Assembly (NCBI RefSeq): GCF_007858185.1
Contig: NZ_VFES01000001.1
Span: 620,001-684,000 of the forward strand
Direction: 5' to 3'
From: Pseudomonas grimontii
GTDB lineage: Bacteria; Pseudomonadota; Gammaproteobacteria; Pseudomonadales; Pseudomonadaceae
Length of the DNA: 64,000 nucleotides
The notes beneath the pieces are model-generated. The model ran no database searches. It was not told the origin of the DNA and saw only the letters and a program-made list of their open reading frames with translations. Position 1 is the stretch's first letter, and each line of letters starts with the position of its first letter. The translations under genes were made by a program, and so were the position numbers. This document shows, piece after piece, positions 44,759 through 58,122 of this stretch.

Positions 44759-46111
44759 ATGAGTGCGCTTTACATGATTGTCGGCACCCTGGTTGCTCTG
44801 GGTGTGCTGGTTACCTTCCACGAGTTCGGCCACTTCTGGGTGGCACGTCGTTGCGGTGTCAAGGTACTGCGCTTTTCCGTCGGCTTCGGCATGCCGCTGG
44901 TTCGCTGGCACGACCGACGTGGCACCGAGTTCGTGATCGCGGCCATCCCGTTGGGTGGCTACGTCAAGATGCTCGATGAGCGTGAAGGCGAAGTGCCTGC
45001 TGATCAGTTGGACCAATCCTTCAACCGCAAGACCGTTCGTCAGCGTATTGCCATTGTTGCCGCCGGTCCGATTGCCAACTTCCTGTTGGCAATGCTGTTC
45101 TTCTGGGTCTTGGCCATGCTCGGCAGCGAGCAGGTGCGTCCTGTGATCGGCGCGGTCGAGGCGGACAGTATCGCGGCCAAGGCAGGTCTGGTCGCAGGGC
45201 AGGAAATTGTTTCCATTGATGGCGAGCCGACTACGGGTTGGGGCGCGGTCAATTTGCAACTGGTGCGTCGTTTGGGTGAAAGCGGCACCGTCAACGTCGT
45301 GGTGCGTGAGCAGGATTCCAGTGCCGAAACCCCGCGCGCGCTGGCTTTGGACCATTGGCTCAAAGGCGCTGATGAGCCTGATCCGATCAAGTCCCTGGGC
45401 ATCCGGCCATGGCGTCCTGCGCTGCCGCCAGTGCTTGCTGAGTTGGATCCGAAAGGTCCGGCCCAGGCCGCAGGTCTGAAAACCGGCGATCGCTTGCTGG
45501 CCCTCGATGGCCAGGTGCTGGGTGAATGGCAGCAGGTGGTCGATCTGGTGCGCGTCCGCCCTGATACCAGAATTGTGCTGAAAATTGAGCGTGACGGCGC
45601 TCAAATTGATGTCCCCGTGACCCTGGCGGTACGTGGGGAAGCCAGGGCGGCCGGGGGTTACCTGGGGGCTGGTGTGAAGAGTCCGGACTGGCCGCCCTCG
45701 ATGGTGCGCGAGGTCAGTTTCGGGCCGCTGGCGGCAATTGGCGAGGGTGCAAAACGCACCTGGACCATGAGTGTGCTGACCCTCGAATCCCTCAAGAAAA
45801 TGTTGTTCGGCGAGCTCTCGGTAAAAAACTTGAGTGGACCGATAACCATTGCTAAAGTGGCGGGCGCTTCTGCCCAGTCGGGTGTCGCGGATTTCCTGAA
45901 TTTCCTGGCTTATCTGAGTATTAGCCTGGGTGTTCTGAATTTGCTGCCCATTCCAGTATTGGATGGGGGGCATCTGTTGTTTTATCTGGTCGAGTGGGTG
46001 CGTGGTCGCCCCTTGTCGGATCGGGTGCAGGGTTGGGGGATACAGATCGGTATCAGTTTGGTGGTTGGGGTGATGTTATTAGCCTTGGTCAACGATCTGG
46101 GTCGACTGTAA
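44759..46111 (+). CDS. rseP: Site-2 protease RseP (MucP)
   Basis: 450 residues, intramembrane zinc protease. HEFGH is at 21-25 in the first helix; two PDZ domains lie in the periplasmic part (about 115-310), and the LDG motif is in NLLPIPVLDGGHLLF. In Pseudomonas MucP cuts the anti-sigma factor MucA after AlgW, releasing AlgU. GGAG lies 7 bases before the ATG. It is the first of the outer-membrane-assembly genes after dxr. Confidence 0.97.
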   Translation: MSALYMIVGTLVALGVLVTFHEFGHFWVARRCGVKVLRFSVGFGMPLVRWHDRRGTEFVIAAIPLGGYVKMLDEREGEVPADQLDQSFNRKTVRQRIAIVAAGPIANFLLAMLFFWVLAMLGSEQVRPVIGAVEADSIAAKAGLVAGQEIVSIDGEPTTGWGAVNLQLVRRLGESGTVNVVVREQDSSAETPRALALDHWLKGADEPDPIKSLGIRPWRPALPPVLAELDPKGPAQAAGLKTGDRLLALDGQVLGEWQQVVDLVRVRPDTRIVLKIERDGAQIDVPVTLAVRGEARAAGGYLGAGVKSPDWPPSMVREVSFGPLAAIGEGAKRTWTMSVLTLESLKKMLFGELSVKNLSGPITIAKVAGASAQSGVADFLNFLAYLSISLGVLNLLPIPVLDGGHLLFYLVEWVRGRPLSDRVQGWGIQIGISLVVGVMLLALVNDLGRL

Positions 46112-46131
46112 CGCTTCGCTGAATTGCGAAT

Positions 46132-46150
46132 CTGCCGCATTTTGCGGCAG
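46132..46150 (+). terminator. Hairpin between rseP and bamA
   Basis: CTGCCGC (46132-46138) and GCGGCAG (46144-46150) pair perfectly and are followed by TTTGTTTA. It lies 20 bases past rseP. Because bamA follows within 36 bases, it may act as a partial terminator or a stabilising 3' end. Confidence 0.6.
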
Positions 46151-46185
46151 TTTGTTTATTGCCAGTTGGAATAAGAAAGGACTTC

Positions 46186-48573
46186 ATGAAACGTCTGCTG
46201 CTAACTGCGGTTCTCACCGTATTGATGATCGCCGAAGTTCACGCCGAGTCCTTCACCATCTCCGATATTCGCGTCAACGGCCTCCAGCGGGTTTCCGCGG
46301 GTAGCGTCTTTGGTGCCTTGCCGTTGAACGTCGGGGAACAGGCTGATGACCGTCGCCTGGTGGAATCCACTCGTGCGCTGTTCAAAACCGGGTTCTTTCA
46401 AGACATCCAACTGGGTCGCGAAGGTAACGTCCTGGTTATCACCGTCGTCGAGCGACCCTCCGTCGCCAGTATCGAGATCGAAGGCAACAAGGCGATCTCC
46501 ACTGAAGACCTGATGAAAGGCCTGAAGCAATCTGGCCTGGCCGAGGGCGAGATCTTCCAGCGCGCCACTCTTGAAGGTGTGCGTAACGAACTGCAACGCC
46601 AGTATGTTGCCCAGGGCCGCTACTCCGCGACCGTGGAAACGGAAGTGGTGCCACAGCCTCGTAACCGTGTCGGCCTCAAGGTCAACATCAACGAAGGTAC
46701 CGTGGCGGCCATTCAGCACATCAACGTGGTGGGTAACACCAAGTTCGCTGATGACGACCTGATCGACCTGTTCGAGCTCAAGACCACCAACTGGTTGTCG
46801 TTCTTCAAGAACGATGACAAGTACGCCCGCGAAAAACTCTCCGGTGACCTGGAGCGCCTGCGTTCCTACTACCTGGACCGTGGTTATATCAACATGGATA
46901 TCGCTTCGACCCAGGTGTCCATCACTCCGGACAAGAAACACGTCTACATCACTGTCAACGTCAACGAAGGCGAGAAGTACAAGGTTCGTGACGTGAAGCT
47001 CAGCGGCGACTTGAAAGTGCCTGAAGACCAGGTCAAGGCCCTGTTGCTGGTGCAGAAAGACCAGGTGTTCTCGCGCAAGCTGATGACCACTACCTCCGAA
47101 CTGATCACCCGTCGCCTGGGTAACGAAGGCTATACCTTCGCCAACGTCAACGGCGTGCCTACCCCGCACGATGAAGACCACACCGTGGACATCACCTTTG
47201 TCGTCGACCCAGGCAAGCGTGCCTATGTGAACCGTATCAATTTCCGTGGCAACACCAAGTCTGCGGACGAAGTGCTGCGCCGTGAAATGCGCCAGATGGA
47301 AGGTGGCTGGGCGTCGACTTACCTGATCGACCAGTCCAAGACCCGTCTTGAGCGCCTGGGCTTCTTCAAAGAGGTGAACGTCGAAACCCCAGCCGTACCG
47401 GGTGTGGATGACCAGGTTGACGTGAACTACGCCGTGGAAGAACAAGCGTCGGGTTCCATCACCGCCAGTGTCGGCTTCGCACAGAGCGCCGGTCTGATCC
47501 TCGGTGGTTCCATCACCCAGAACAACTTCCTGGGTACCGGTAACAAGGTGTCCATCGGCCTGACCCGAAGCGAATACCAGAGCCGTTATAACTTCGGTTA
47601 TGTCGACCCCTACTGGACTGCAGACGGTGTAAGCCTGGGCTACAACGCCTTCTACCGCACCACCGACTACAAAGACCTCGACGTTGACGTAGCAAGCTAT
47701 GCAATCGACAGCCTGGGCGTAGGCGCCAACATCGGTTACCCGATCAGCGAGACCTCGCGCCTGACCTTCGGCCTGACTGCGCAACAGGATGAGATCAAGA
47801 CCGGTGTGTACACCGTGGACGAGATCTTCGACTTCACTCGCAAGGAAGGCGACAAGTTCCTGAACTTCAAGGCGTCCGCCGGCTGGTCCGAGTCGACCCT
47901 GAACAAAGGTGTGCTTGCCACCCGTGGTCACTCCCAGAGCCTGACTCTGGAAGCAACGACTCCGGGCAGCGACCTGTCGTTCTTCAAGCTCGATTACCGT
48001 GGTCAGTTGTTCCAGCCGTTGAGCGATAACTACACCATGCGCCTGCATACTGAGTTGGGCTATGGCGACGGTTATGGTTCCACCAATGGGCTGCCGTTCT
48101 ACGAGAACTACTATGCGGGTGGCTTCAACTCCGTGCGTGGCTTCAAGGACAGCACCTTGGGTCCACGTGGTACACCGAGCCGTGGTGTAGGCGTGACTGG
48201 TAACACCGGTACTGTCCTCGACTCGGACAACAAGCCGCTGCCATTCGGTGGCAACGTATTGATCCAGGGTGGTGCGGAAATCCTGTTCCCGCTGCCGTTT
48301 GTCAAAGATCAGCGTTCCCTGCGTACTTCGGTCTTCTGGGATGTGGGTAATGTGTTCGACTCCAAGTGCGAACAGGTCACCAACCCGAGTGGTGTGAAGT
48401 CCAACACCCAGTGTAATGATGTTAGCCTGACCAACCTGGCGAGCTCCGTTGGTGTCGGTGTGACGTGGGTGACTGCGCTTGGCCCGTTGAGCTTCGCTCT
48501 GGCCATGCCGATCAAGAAACCGGATAACGCTGAAACCCAGATTTTCCAATTCTCCCTCGGCCAGACGTTCTAA
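46186..48573 (+). CDS. bamA: Outer-membrane protein assembly factor BamA
   Basis: 795 residues (Opr86 in P. aeruginosa). The signal peptide (1-20) is cleaved before ESFTISDIRVNGLQRV. Five POTRA domains (about 22-420) precede a 16-strand barrel (about 425-795) ending in Phe, as the assembly signal requires (SLGQTF). The VRGF motif in loop 6 is present (NSVRGFKDSTLG). It inserts beta-barrel proteins into the outer membrane. AGAAAGG lies upstream of the ATG at 46186. Confidence 0.98.
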   Translation: MKRLLLTAVLTVLMIAEVHAESFTISDIRVNGLQRVSAGSVFGALPLNVGEQADDRRLVESTRALFKTGFFQDIQLGREGNVLVITVVERPSVASIEIEGNKAISTEDLMKGLKQSGLAEGEIFQRATLEGVRNELQRQYVAQGRYSATVETEVVPQPRNRVGLKVNINEGTVAAIQHINVVGNTKFADDDLIDLFELKTTNWLSFFKNDDKYAREKLSGDLERLRSYYLDRGYINMDIASTQVSITPDKKHVYITVNVNEGEKYKVRDVKLSGDLKVPEDQVKALLLVQKDQVFSRKLMTTTSELITRRLGNEGYTFANVNGVPTPHDEDHTVDITFVVDPGKRAYVNRINFRGNTKSADEVLRREMRQMEGGWASTYLIDQSKTRLERLGFFKEVNVETPAVPGVDDQVDVNYAVEEQASGSITASVGFAQSAGLILGGSITQNNFLGTGNKVSIGLTRSEYQSRYNFGYVDPYWTADGVSLGYNAFYRTTDYKDLDVDVASYAIDSLGVGANIGYPISETSRLTFGLTAQQDEIKTGVYTVDEIFDFTRKEGDKFLNFKASAGWSESTLNKGVLATRGHSQSLTLEATTPGSDLSFFKLDYRGQLFQPLSDNYTMRLHTELGYGDGYGSTNGLPFYENYYAGGFNSVRGFKDSTLGPRGTPSRGVGVTGNTGTVLDSDNKPLPFGGNVLIQGGAEILFPLPFVKDQRSLRTSVFWDVGNVFDSKCEQVTNPSGVKSNTQCNDVSLTNLASSVGVGVTWVTALGPLSFALAMPIKKPDNAETQIFQFSLGQTF

Positions 48574-48618
48574 GCGTCTGACCCAAGATAACGACAACGG
48601 ATTCTGTAGGAGTACATC

Positions 48619-49122
48619 GTGCGTAAGTTGACTCAATTGGTTCTGCTGGCCACCGTGCTGGTAACCACCCCGGCCTTCGCCGAGATGAAAATCGCCGTCC
48701 TGAACTATCAGATGGCCCTGCTGGAATCCGACGCGGCCAAGAAATACGCCGTGGATGCCGAGAAAAAATTCGGTCCGCAACTGACCAAGCTCAAGACGTT
48801 GGAAAGCAGCGCCAAGGGTATCCAGGACCGCCTGGTAGCGGGTGGCGACAAAATGCAGCAAGGCGAGCGCGAGCGTCTGGAGCTTGAATTCAAGCAAAAG
48901 GCCCGTGACTACCAGTTCCAATCCAAGGAGCTGAACGAAGCCAAGGCTGTTGCCGACCGCGAAATGCTCAAGCAGCTCAAGCCTAAACTCGACAGCGCTG
49001 TGGAAGAAGTCATCAAGAAAGGTGCCTTTGACCTGGTGTTCGAGCGTGGCGCAGTGATCGACGTCAAGCCTCAATACGACATCACCCGTCAGGTGATCGA
49101 GCGCATGAACCAGCTGAAGTAA
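48619..49122 (+). CDS. skp: Periplasmic chaperone Skp (OmpH/HlpA)
   Basis: 167 residues from a GTG at 48619 with TAGGAG 7 bases upstream. Signal peptide to AFA (about residue 21), then MKIAVLNYQMALLES and a long helical hairpin (about 50-130) that forms the tentacles of the trimer. It carries unfolded outer-membrane proteins to BamA, whose gene is just upstream. The order bamA-skp-lpxD is typical. Confidence 0.96.
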   Translation: MRKLTQLVLLATVLVTTPAFAEMKIAVLNYQMALLESDAAKKYAVDAEKKFGPQLTKLKTLESSAKGIQDRLVAGGDKMQQGERERLELEFKQKARDYQFQSKELNEAKAVADREMLKQLKPKLDSAVEEVIKKGAFDLVFERGAVIDVKPQYDITRQVIERMNQLK

Positions 49123-49125
49123 GCC

Positions 49126-50181
49126 ATGACCGCGACTATCAAGCTCGGCGAGTTGGCCGAGTTCCTGGGAGCCACCTTGCGTGGCTCCCCGGAGAAGGAA
49201 ATCACTGGGCTAGCCACCTTGCAGGAGGCTGGCCCAGCTCAGTTGAGCTTCCTCGCAAACCCCCAATATCGTAAATACCTGGTCGACTGCCAGGCCGCAG
49301 CCGTGTTGCTGAAGGCCGCTGACGCCGAGGGTTACGCCGGGGATGCCCTGGTAGTGGCTGACCCCTACCTGTCGTACGCAAAGGCGTCGCATCTGTTCGA
49401 CCCGAAGCCCAAGGCGGCGAGTGGTGTTCATCCGTCTGCGGTTATCGCCGATGATGCCCAGGTTGATCCTGCGGCCAGCATCGGTGCGTTTGCGGTGATC
49501 GAGAGCGGCGCACGCATCGCGGCCGGTGTAACGGTCGGCGCGCATTGCTTTATCGGCGCTCGCTGTGTAATCGGCGCCGACGGTTGGTTGGCGCCTCGCG
49601 TGACCCTGTACCACGATGTGCGTATTGGTGAGCGTGTGGTCATTCAATCGGGTGCGGTAATCGGTGGTGAAGGCTTCGGTTTTGCCAACTCCAAGGGTGT
49701 CTGGCACAAGATTGCCCAGGTCGGCGGCGTATTGATCGGCGACGACGTGGAAATCGGTGTGAATACAGCGGTCGATCGCGGGGCCTTGGCCGATACCGTG
49801 ATCGGTAACGGCGTGAAGCTCGACAACCAGATCCAGATCGCCCACAACGTGCAGATTGGCGATCACACCGCCATGGCCGCGTGTGTAGGCATTTCCGGCA
49901 GCACCAGGATCGGCAAGCATTGCATGCTCGCCGGTGGCGTAGGGCTGGTGGGGCATATCGATATTTGCGACAACGTTTTCATCACCGGCATGACCATGGT
50001 CACCCACTCGATTACCGAGCCGGGGGCCTACTCATCTGGTACCGCCATGCAGCCCGCAGCTGAATGGCGCAAGAGTGCAGCACGTTTGAGGCAGCTCGAC
50101 GACATGGCTCGACGTCTCAAACAGCTGGAAAAGCGTGTTGGGGACGTGACCCCTGGCGGTAATGCTTCATCAGAAGGCTGA
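49126..50181 (+). CDS. lpxD: UDP-3-O-(3-hydroxyacyl)glucosamine N-acyltransferase
   Basis: 351 residues. LpxD adds the second hydroxyacyl chain in lipid A synthesis. N-terminal uridine-binding domain (about 1-100), then a left-handed beta-helix of hexapeptides with the catalytic His in [20 protein letters not shown], and a C-terminal helix ([18 protein letters not shown]). It begins 3 bases after skp. Confidence 0.98.
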   Translation: MTATIKLGELAEFLGATLRGSPEKEITGLATLQEAGPAQLSFLANPQYRKYLVDCQAAAVLLKAADAEGYAGDALVVADPYLSYAKASHLFDPKPKAASGVHPSAVIADDAQVDPAASIGAFAVIESGARIAAGVTVGAHCFIGARCVIGADGWLAPRVTLYHDVRIGERVVIQSGAVIGGEGFGFANSKGVWHKIAQVGGVLIGDDVEIGVNTAVDRGALADTVIGNGVKLDNQIQIAHNVQIGDHTAMAACVGISGSTRIGKHCMLAGGVGLVGHIDICDNVFITGMTMVTHSITEPGAYSSGTAMQPAAEWRKSAARLRQLDDMARRLKQLEKRVGDVTPGGNASSEG

Positions 50182-50237
50182 TACCATTTCCATATCAAGT
50201 GTGCACAGCCGCTAGACTGCCTCCTTGATTTGCTAGC

Positions 50238-50263
50238 GGGGCGTGCGTTTAGTCGCCCGCCCC
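50238..50263 (+). terminator. Possible hairpin between lpxD and fabZ
   Basis: GGGGCG (50238-50243) and CGCCCC (50258-50263) pair, with further C-G pairs inside after a mismatch. Followed by CCAATCTTTATT. It is GC-rich but weak in T-run, so it may be a leaky terminator or an mRNA processing site. Confidence 0.35.
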
Positions 50264-50291
50264 CAATCTTTATTACAGGCTTCCCCCCGAA

Positions 50292-50732
50292 ATGATGGAC
50301 ATCAACGAGATTCGCGAATACCTGCCTCACCGTTACCCGTTCCTGCTGGTGGACCGTGTAGTGGACCTCAATGTTGAGGAAAAGCGCATTCGTGCCTACA
50401 AGAATGTCAGCATCAACGAACCATTCTTCAACGGCCACTTCCCCGCGCATCCCATCATGCCGGGCGTATTGATCATCGAAGCAATGGCCCAGGCTGCCGG
50501 TATCCTTGGTTTCAAAATGCTCGACCTCAAGCCTGCCGACGGCACGCTTTACTATTTCGTGGGCTCCGACAAGTTGCGCTTTCGCAACCCGGTTACTCCG
50601 GGTGACCAGTTGATCCTGGAAGCCAAGTTCATCAGCTGCAAGCGCCAGATCTGGAAGTTCGAATGCCAGGCCTCGGTAGACGGCAAGCCGGTGTGCTCTG
50701 CCGAGATCATCTGCGCGGAACGCAAACTATGA
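50292..50732 (+). CDS. fabZ: 3-hydroxyacyl-ACP dehydratase FabZ
   Basis: 146 residues, hot-dog fold. Catalytic His49 in [13 protein letters not shown] and Glu63 in [10 protein letters not shown]. It dehydrates hydroxyacyl-ACP for fatty acid elongation and competes with LpxA/LpxD for hydroxyacyl-ACP. Two ATGs (50292 and 50295) are possible starts. The stop overlaps the lpxA start (ATGA). Confidence 0.98.
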
Positions 50733-51505
50733 GTTTGATTGACCCTCGCGCAATCATCGATCCGTCGGCCGTACTGGCCGCCGACGTTGAGGTCGGCCCT
50801 TGGTCGATCATCGGCGCAGGTGTGGAAATCGGCGAGGGGACTGTCATCGGGCCGCACGTGATCCTCAAAGGTCCGACCCGCATTGGCAAACACAACCGCA
50901 TTTACCAGTTTTCCTCGGTAGGCGAAGACACCCCGGACATGAAGTACAAGGGTGAAGAAACACGCTTGGTAATCGGTGATCACAACATCATCCGTGAAGG
51001 CGTGACCATTCACCGTGGCACCGTGCAGGATCGTGCCGAGACCACGCTGGGTGATCACAACCTGGTCATGGCCTATGCCCATATCGGCCATGACAGCGTG
51101 ATCGGCAACCACTGCATCCTGGTCAACAACACGGCGTTGGCCGGTCACGTGCATGTTGATGATTGGGCGATCCTGTCCGGCTTCACCCTGGTGCATCAGT
51201 ACTGCCATATCGGCGCCCACAGCTTTTCCGGCATGGGCACCGCCATCGGCAAGGACGTTCCGGCGTTCGTCACGGTGTTCGGCAACCCGGCCGAAGCCCG
51301 CAGCATGAACTTCGAAGGCATGCGCCGTCGTGGGTTCAGCGAAGAGGCGATCCACGCCCTGCGCCGCGCCTACAAGGTGGTCTATCGTCAGGGGCTGACG
51401 GTCGACCAGGCGTTGATCCAACTGTCCGAGCCGGCAGCGTTGTTCCCGGAAGTCGCGGTGTTCCGTGACTCGATCCAGGCGTCGACCCGCGGCATCACCC
51501 GCTGA
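50729..51505 (+). CDS. lpxA: UDP-N-acetylglucosamine O-acyltransferase
   Basis: 258 residues. LpxA performs the first step of lipid A synthesis. A beta-helix of hexapeptides ([20 protein letters not shown] onward) is followed by a helical C-terminus. The catalytic His lies in [15 protein letters not shown]. The ATG at 50729 overlaps the fabZ stop by four bases, giving translational coupling. Confidence 0.98.
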
Positions 51506-51507
51506 TC

Positions 51508-52647
51508 ATGGCTACTCTGCGTATCGCGCTGGTGGCCGGAGAAGCTTCCGGCGACATTTTGGGCGCAGGTCTTATGCGGGCGCTCAAGGCCCAGCACCCT
51601 GCGGTGGAATTTATCGGCGTCGGTGGCCCGCTGATGCAGGCCGAAGGCCTCACGTCGTACTTTCCCATGGAGCGTCTGTCGGTCATGGGACTGGTCGAAG
51701 TGCTGGGTCGCCTGCGTGAGCTGTTGGCTCGTCGCAAGCTGCTGATCCAGACGCTGATCGAAGAAAAGCCCGATGTTTTTATCGGAATCGATGCGCCGGA
51801 CTTTACCCTCAATATCGAACTCAAGTTGCGTCAGGCCGGCATCAAGACCGTGCACTACGTCAGCCCCTCTGTGTGGGCGTGGCGGCAGAAGCGTGTGCTG
51901 AAGATCCGCGAAGGCTGCGACCTGATGTTGACCCTGTTGCCGTTTGAGGCCAGGTTCTACGAGGAGAAGGGCGTGCCGGTACGGTTTGTCGGGCATACCC
52001 TGGCTGACACCATTCCTTTGCAGGCTGACCGTGCAGCCGCGCGTGCCGAACTGGGTTTGCCCGACGGCCCGCTCGTCGCGCTGATGCCGGGCAGTCGAGG
52101 CGGTGAAGTTGGCCGTCTTGCCAACGTGTTTTTCGATGCTGCCGAGCGCCTGCAAGCCTTGAAGCCTGGAGTGCGTTTCGTGTTGCCCTGCGCCAGCCCG
52201 CAACGGCGTGCACAAATCGAGACACTGCTGGTCGGTCGCAATCTGCCCTTGACCCTGCTCGACGGTCGGTCGCACCTGGCCCTGGCGGCCTGTGATGCGG
52301 TGCTGATCGCTTCGGGTACCGCGACCTTGGAGGCCCTGCTGTACAAGCGCCCGATGGTCGTGGCCTATCGCTTGGCGCCGCTGACTTTCTGGATTCTCAA
52401 GCGCATGGTCAAAAGCCCTTACATCTCCTTGCCCAACTTGCTGGCCCAGCGCCTGTTGGTTCCGGAGTTGTTGCAGGACGATGCAACGCCCGAAGCCCTC
52501 GCGCAAACCCTACTACCCTTGATCGACGGCGGCGAAGAACAGACTCGTGGTTTTGACGACATCCACCGCACCTTGCGCCGTGATGCATCGAACCAGGCAG
52601 CCGATGCCGTACTGACCTTGATCGGCCAAAAACAGGAAGCTTTATGA
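51508..52647 (+). CDS. lpxB: Lipid-A-disaccharide synthase
   Basis: 379 residues, GT19 family, joins UDP-2,3-diacylglucosamine and lipid X. Segments typical of the family are [45 protein letters not shown] and the C-terminal [20 protein letters not shown]. It begins 2 bases after lpxA and overlaps rnhB by 4 bases. Confidence 0.98.
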   Translation: MATLRIALVAGEASGDILGAGLMRALKAQHPAVEFIGVGGPLMQAEGLTSYFPMERLSVMGLVEVLGRLRELLARRKLLIQTLIEEKPDVFIGIDAPDFTLNIELKLRQAGIKTVHYVSPSVWAWRQKRVLKIREGCDLMLTLLPFEARFYEEKGVPVRFVGHTLADTIPLQADRAAARAELGLPDGPLVALMPGSRGGEVGRLANVFFDAAERLQALKPGVRFVLPCASPQRRAQIETLLVGRNLPLTLLDGRSHLALAACDAVLIASGTATLEALLYKRPMVVAYRLAPLTFWILKRMVKSPYISLPNLLAQRLLVPELLQDDATPEALAQTLLPLIDGGEEQTRGFDDIHRTLRRDASNQAADAVLTLIGQKQEAL

Positions 52648-53276
52648 GCACGCAAATAGGCCTGGATTTCAGCCTGGTTGCCCAAGCCCACGAACTGGTG
52701 GCCGGCGTTGACGAAGTAGGGCGTGGCCCGCTGTGTGGCGCGGTGGTGACGGCGGCCGTGATCCTCGATCCAAACCGTCCGATCCTGGGGCTCAACGACT
52801 CGAAAAAACTCACCGAGGCGCGCCGTGAAAAACTCTACGACGAAATCTGTGAAAAGGCCCTGAGCTGGCATATCGCCCGGGCTGAAGTCGAAGAAATCGA
52901 CGAGTTGAACATTCTGCACGCCACGATGCTGGCCATGCAGCGTGCCGTTGAAGGCCTGCACATCACGCCAAAACTGGCGATGATCGACGGCAACCGTTGC
53001 CCTAAGCTGGCGATGCCGGCTGAAGCGGTGGTCAAGGGCGATAGCAAGGTTCCAGCCATTGCCGCCGCTTCGATCCTGGCCAAGGTCAGCCGAGACCGTG
53101 AAATGGCTGCCTTCGAATTGATTTACCCCGGCTACGGTATCGGGGGCCACAAAGGCTATCCGACGCCCGTTCATCTGGAAGCCCTGGCCCGTCTTGGTCC
53201 AACGCCGATCCACCGGCGCTCGTTTGCCCCGGTGCGCCAGGCTTATGAGCTACGCGAGAACCTCAGCGAGGTTTAG
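52644..53276 (+). CDS. rnhB: Ribonuclease HII
   Basis: 210 residues. It cuts at ribonucleotides embedded in DNA. The active-site Asp-Glu pair is D23-E24 in [29 protein letters not shown] carries the recognition and metal residues. Coupled to lpxB by an ATGA overlap and followed by a terminator, so it closes the lpx block. Confidence 0.97.
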   Translation: MSTQIGLDFSLVAQAHELVAGVDEVGRGPLCGAVVTAAVILDPNRPILGLNDSKKLTEARREKLYDEICEKALSWHIARAEVEEIDELNILHATMLAMQRAVEGLHITPKLAMIDGNRCPKLAMPAEAVVKGDSKVPAIAAASILAKVSRDREMAAFELIYPGYGIGGHKGYPTPVHLEALARLGPTPIHRRSFAPVRQAYELRENLSEV

Positions 53277-53297
53277 TCGCAAGGCTGATGTTTTTGC

Positions 53298-53324
53298 CAA
53301 GGCCCGGTACAATCCCGGGCCTTG
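53298..53324 (+). terminator. Terminator between rnhB and dnaE
   Basis: CAAGGCCCGG (53298-53307) and CCGGGCCTTG (53315-53324) form a perfect 10-bp stem, followed by TTGTTTCT. The 7-base loop TACAATC contains a -10-like hexamer, but no suitable -35 is present. Confidence 0.8.
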
Positions 53325-53353
53325 TTGTTTCTAAGTTTCTGGACAGGATCACT

Positions 53354-56875
<3,522 letters not shown>

Positions 56876-56876
56876 C

Positions 56877-56903
56877 GATCAGGTGATGGCAAATCGCCTG
56901 ATC
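56877..56903 (+). terminator. Hairpin after dnaE
   Basis: GATCAGGTGAT (56877-56887) pairs with ATCGCCTGATC (56893-56903) with one G-U wobble and a 5-base loop, beginning 2 bases after the dnaE stop. T-run weak. A second, imperfect GC-rich hairpin (CGCGCCT...AGGGCGCG, about 56932-56958) follows in the accA leader. Confidence 0.55.
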
Positions 56904-57013
56904 TCGACCAAACATTTAATCTCGACCTAGACGCGCCTCTCCCTTAAGGTAGGGCGCGAATAGACAACCGGCTGGCCAGGCAACCCTTGGCCGTCGACCC
57001 AAGACGGACGCTT

Positions 57014-57961
57014 ATGAACCCGAATTTTCTTGATTTCGAACAGCCGATCGCTGACCTGCAAGCCAAGATCGAAGAACTGCGCCTGGTCGGCAATGACAAT
57101 TCGCTGAATATCGGCGATGAGATCGCTCGCCTGCAAGACAAGAGCAGCACGCTCACCGAAGACATCTTCGGCAAGTTGACCAGCTGGCAGATCGCGCGCC
57201 TGGCTCGTCACCCGCGTCGTCCTTACACCCTGGACTACATTCAGCACATTTTCACCGAGTTCGACGAACTGCACGGTGACCGCCACTTCTCCGACGACGC
57301 GGCTATCGTGGGTGGTATCGCTCGCCTGGACGATCAGCCGGTCATGGTCATCGGTCACCAGAAAGGCCGTGAAGTGCGCGAGAAAGTACGCCGTAACTTC
57401 GGCATGCCGCGCCCAGAAGGCTACCGCAAGGCCTGCCGTCTGATGGAAATGGCCGAGCGCTTCAAGATGCCGATCCTGACCTTTATCGACACCCCGGGCG
57501 CTTACCCAGGTATCGACGCCGAAGAGCGCAACCAGAGCGAAGCCATTGCCTGGAACCTGCGCGTCATGTCTCGCCTGAAAACCCCGATCATTGCCACCGT
57601 GATCGGTGAGGGTGGTTCCGGCGGCGCACTGGCGATCGGTGTCTGTGACCAGTTGAACATGCTGCAATATTCGACCTACGCGGTGATTTCACCCGAAGGT
57701 TGCGCCTCGATCCTGTGGAAAACCGCAGAAAAAGCGCCGGACGCTGCCGAAGCCATGGGCATCACTGCCGATCGCCTCAAGGGCCTGGGTATCGTGGACA
57801 AAGTGATCGCCGAGCCATTGGGCGGCGCCCACCGCGACCCGGCTGCCGCCGCCGCTACTATCCGTGCCGAGTTGGGTTCGCAGCTGGCGATGCTCAAGAA
57901 ACTGGATAACGAAGCGCTGCTGGCCCGTCGTTACGAGCGCCTGATGAGCTACGGTCTCTAA
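57014..57961 (+). CDS. accA: Acetyl-CoA carboxylase carboxyltransferase subunit alpha
   Basis: 315 residues. With AccD it transfers CO2 from biotin to acetyl-CoA, the first committed fatty acid step. Marks: [31 protein letters not shown] near the C-terminus, and the oxyanion-forming glycines in [13 protein letters not shown]. Monocistronic, ended by the REPIN at 57976. Confidence 0.98.
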   Translation: MNPNFLDFEQPIADLQAKIEELRLVGNDNSLNIGDEIARLQDKSSTLTEDIFGKLTSWQIARLARHPRRPYTLDYIQHIFTEFDELHGDRHFSDDAAIVGGIARLDDQPVMVIGHQKGREVREKVRRNFGMPRPEGYRKACRLMEMAERFKMPILTFIDTPGAYPGIDAEERNQSEAIAWNLRVMSRLKTPIIATVIGEGGSGGALAIGVCDQLNMLQYSTYAVISPEGCASILWKTAEKAPDAAEAMGITADRLKGLGIVDKVIAEPLGGAHRDPAAAAATIRAELGSQLAMLKKLDNEALLARRYERLMSYGL

Positions 57962-57975
57962 GGCCGCAGCGGTAC

Positions 57976-58071
57976 TAATGTGGGAGGGGGCTTGCCCCCG
58001 ATTGCTGAGTGTCAGTCACTGTATTCACTGGCTGATGCTCCGCTATCGGGGGCAAGCCCCCTCTCACATTA
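57976..58071. repeat. REPIN: two inverted REP sequences
   Basis: A 27-base sequence at 57976-58002 (TAATGTGGGAGGGGGCTTGC...) recurs as its reverse complement at 58045-58071 with one mismatch, around a 42-base centre. Each arm contains its own small REP hairpin. This doublet form is the mobile unit of REP elements in fluorescent pseudomonads, moved by RAYT transposases. It fills the accA-tilS gap and probably also ends accA transcription. Confidence 0.9.
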
Positions 58072-58122
58072 GCTTTGTGTATGCTTGGCTTGGGTATTCC
58101 AGATTTGCGGCGGTAACCTGTG

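Noticed and set aside
46201..49074. 957-codon minus-strand open frame opposite bamA and skp
   Set aside because: Spans two certain genes and the gap between them; composition (Val/His/Gln/Asp) is that of an antisense shadow.
53308..53313. TACAAT as a dnaE promoter -10
   Set aside because: It is the loop of a strong terminator and has no -35 at a workable distance.
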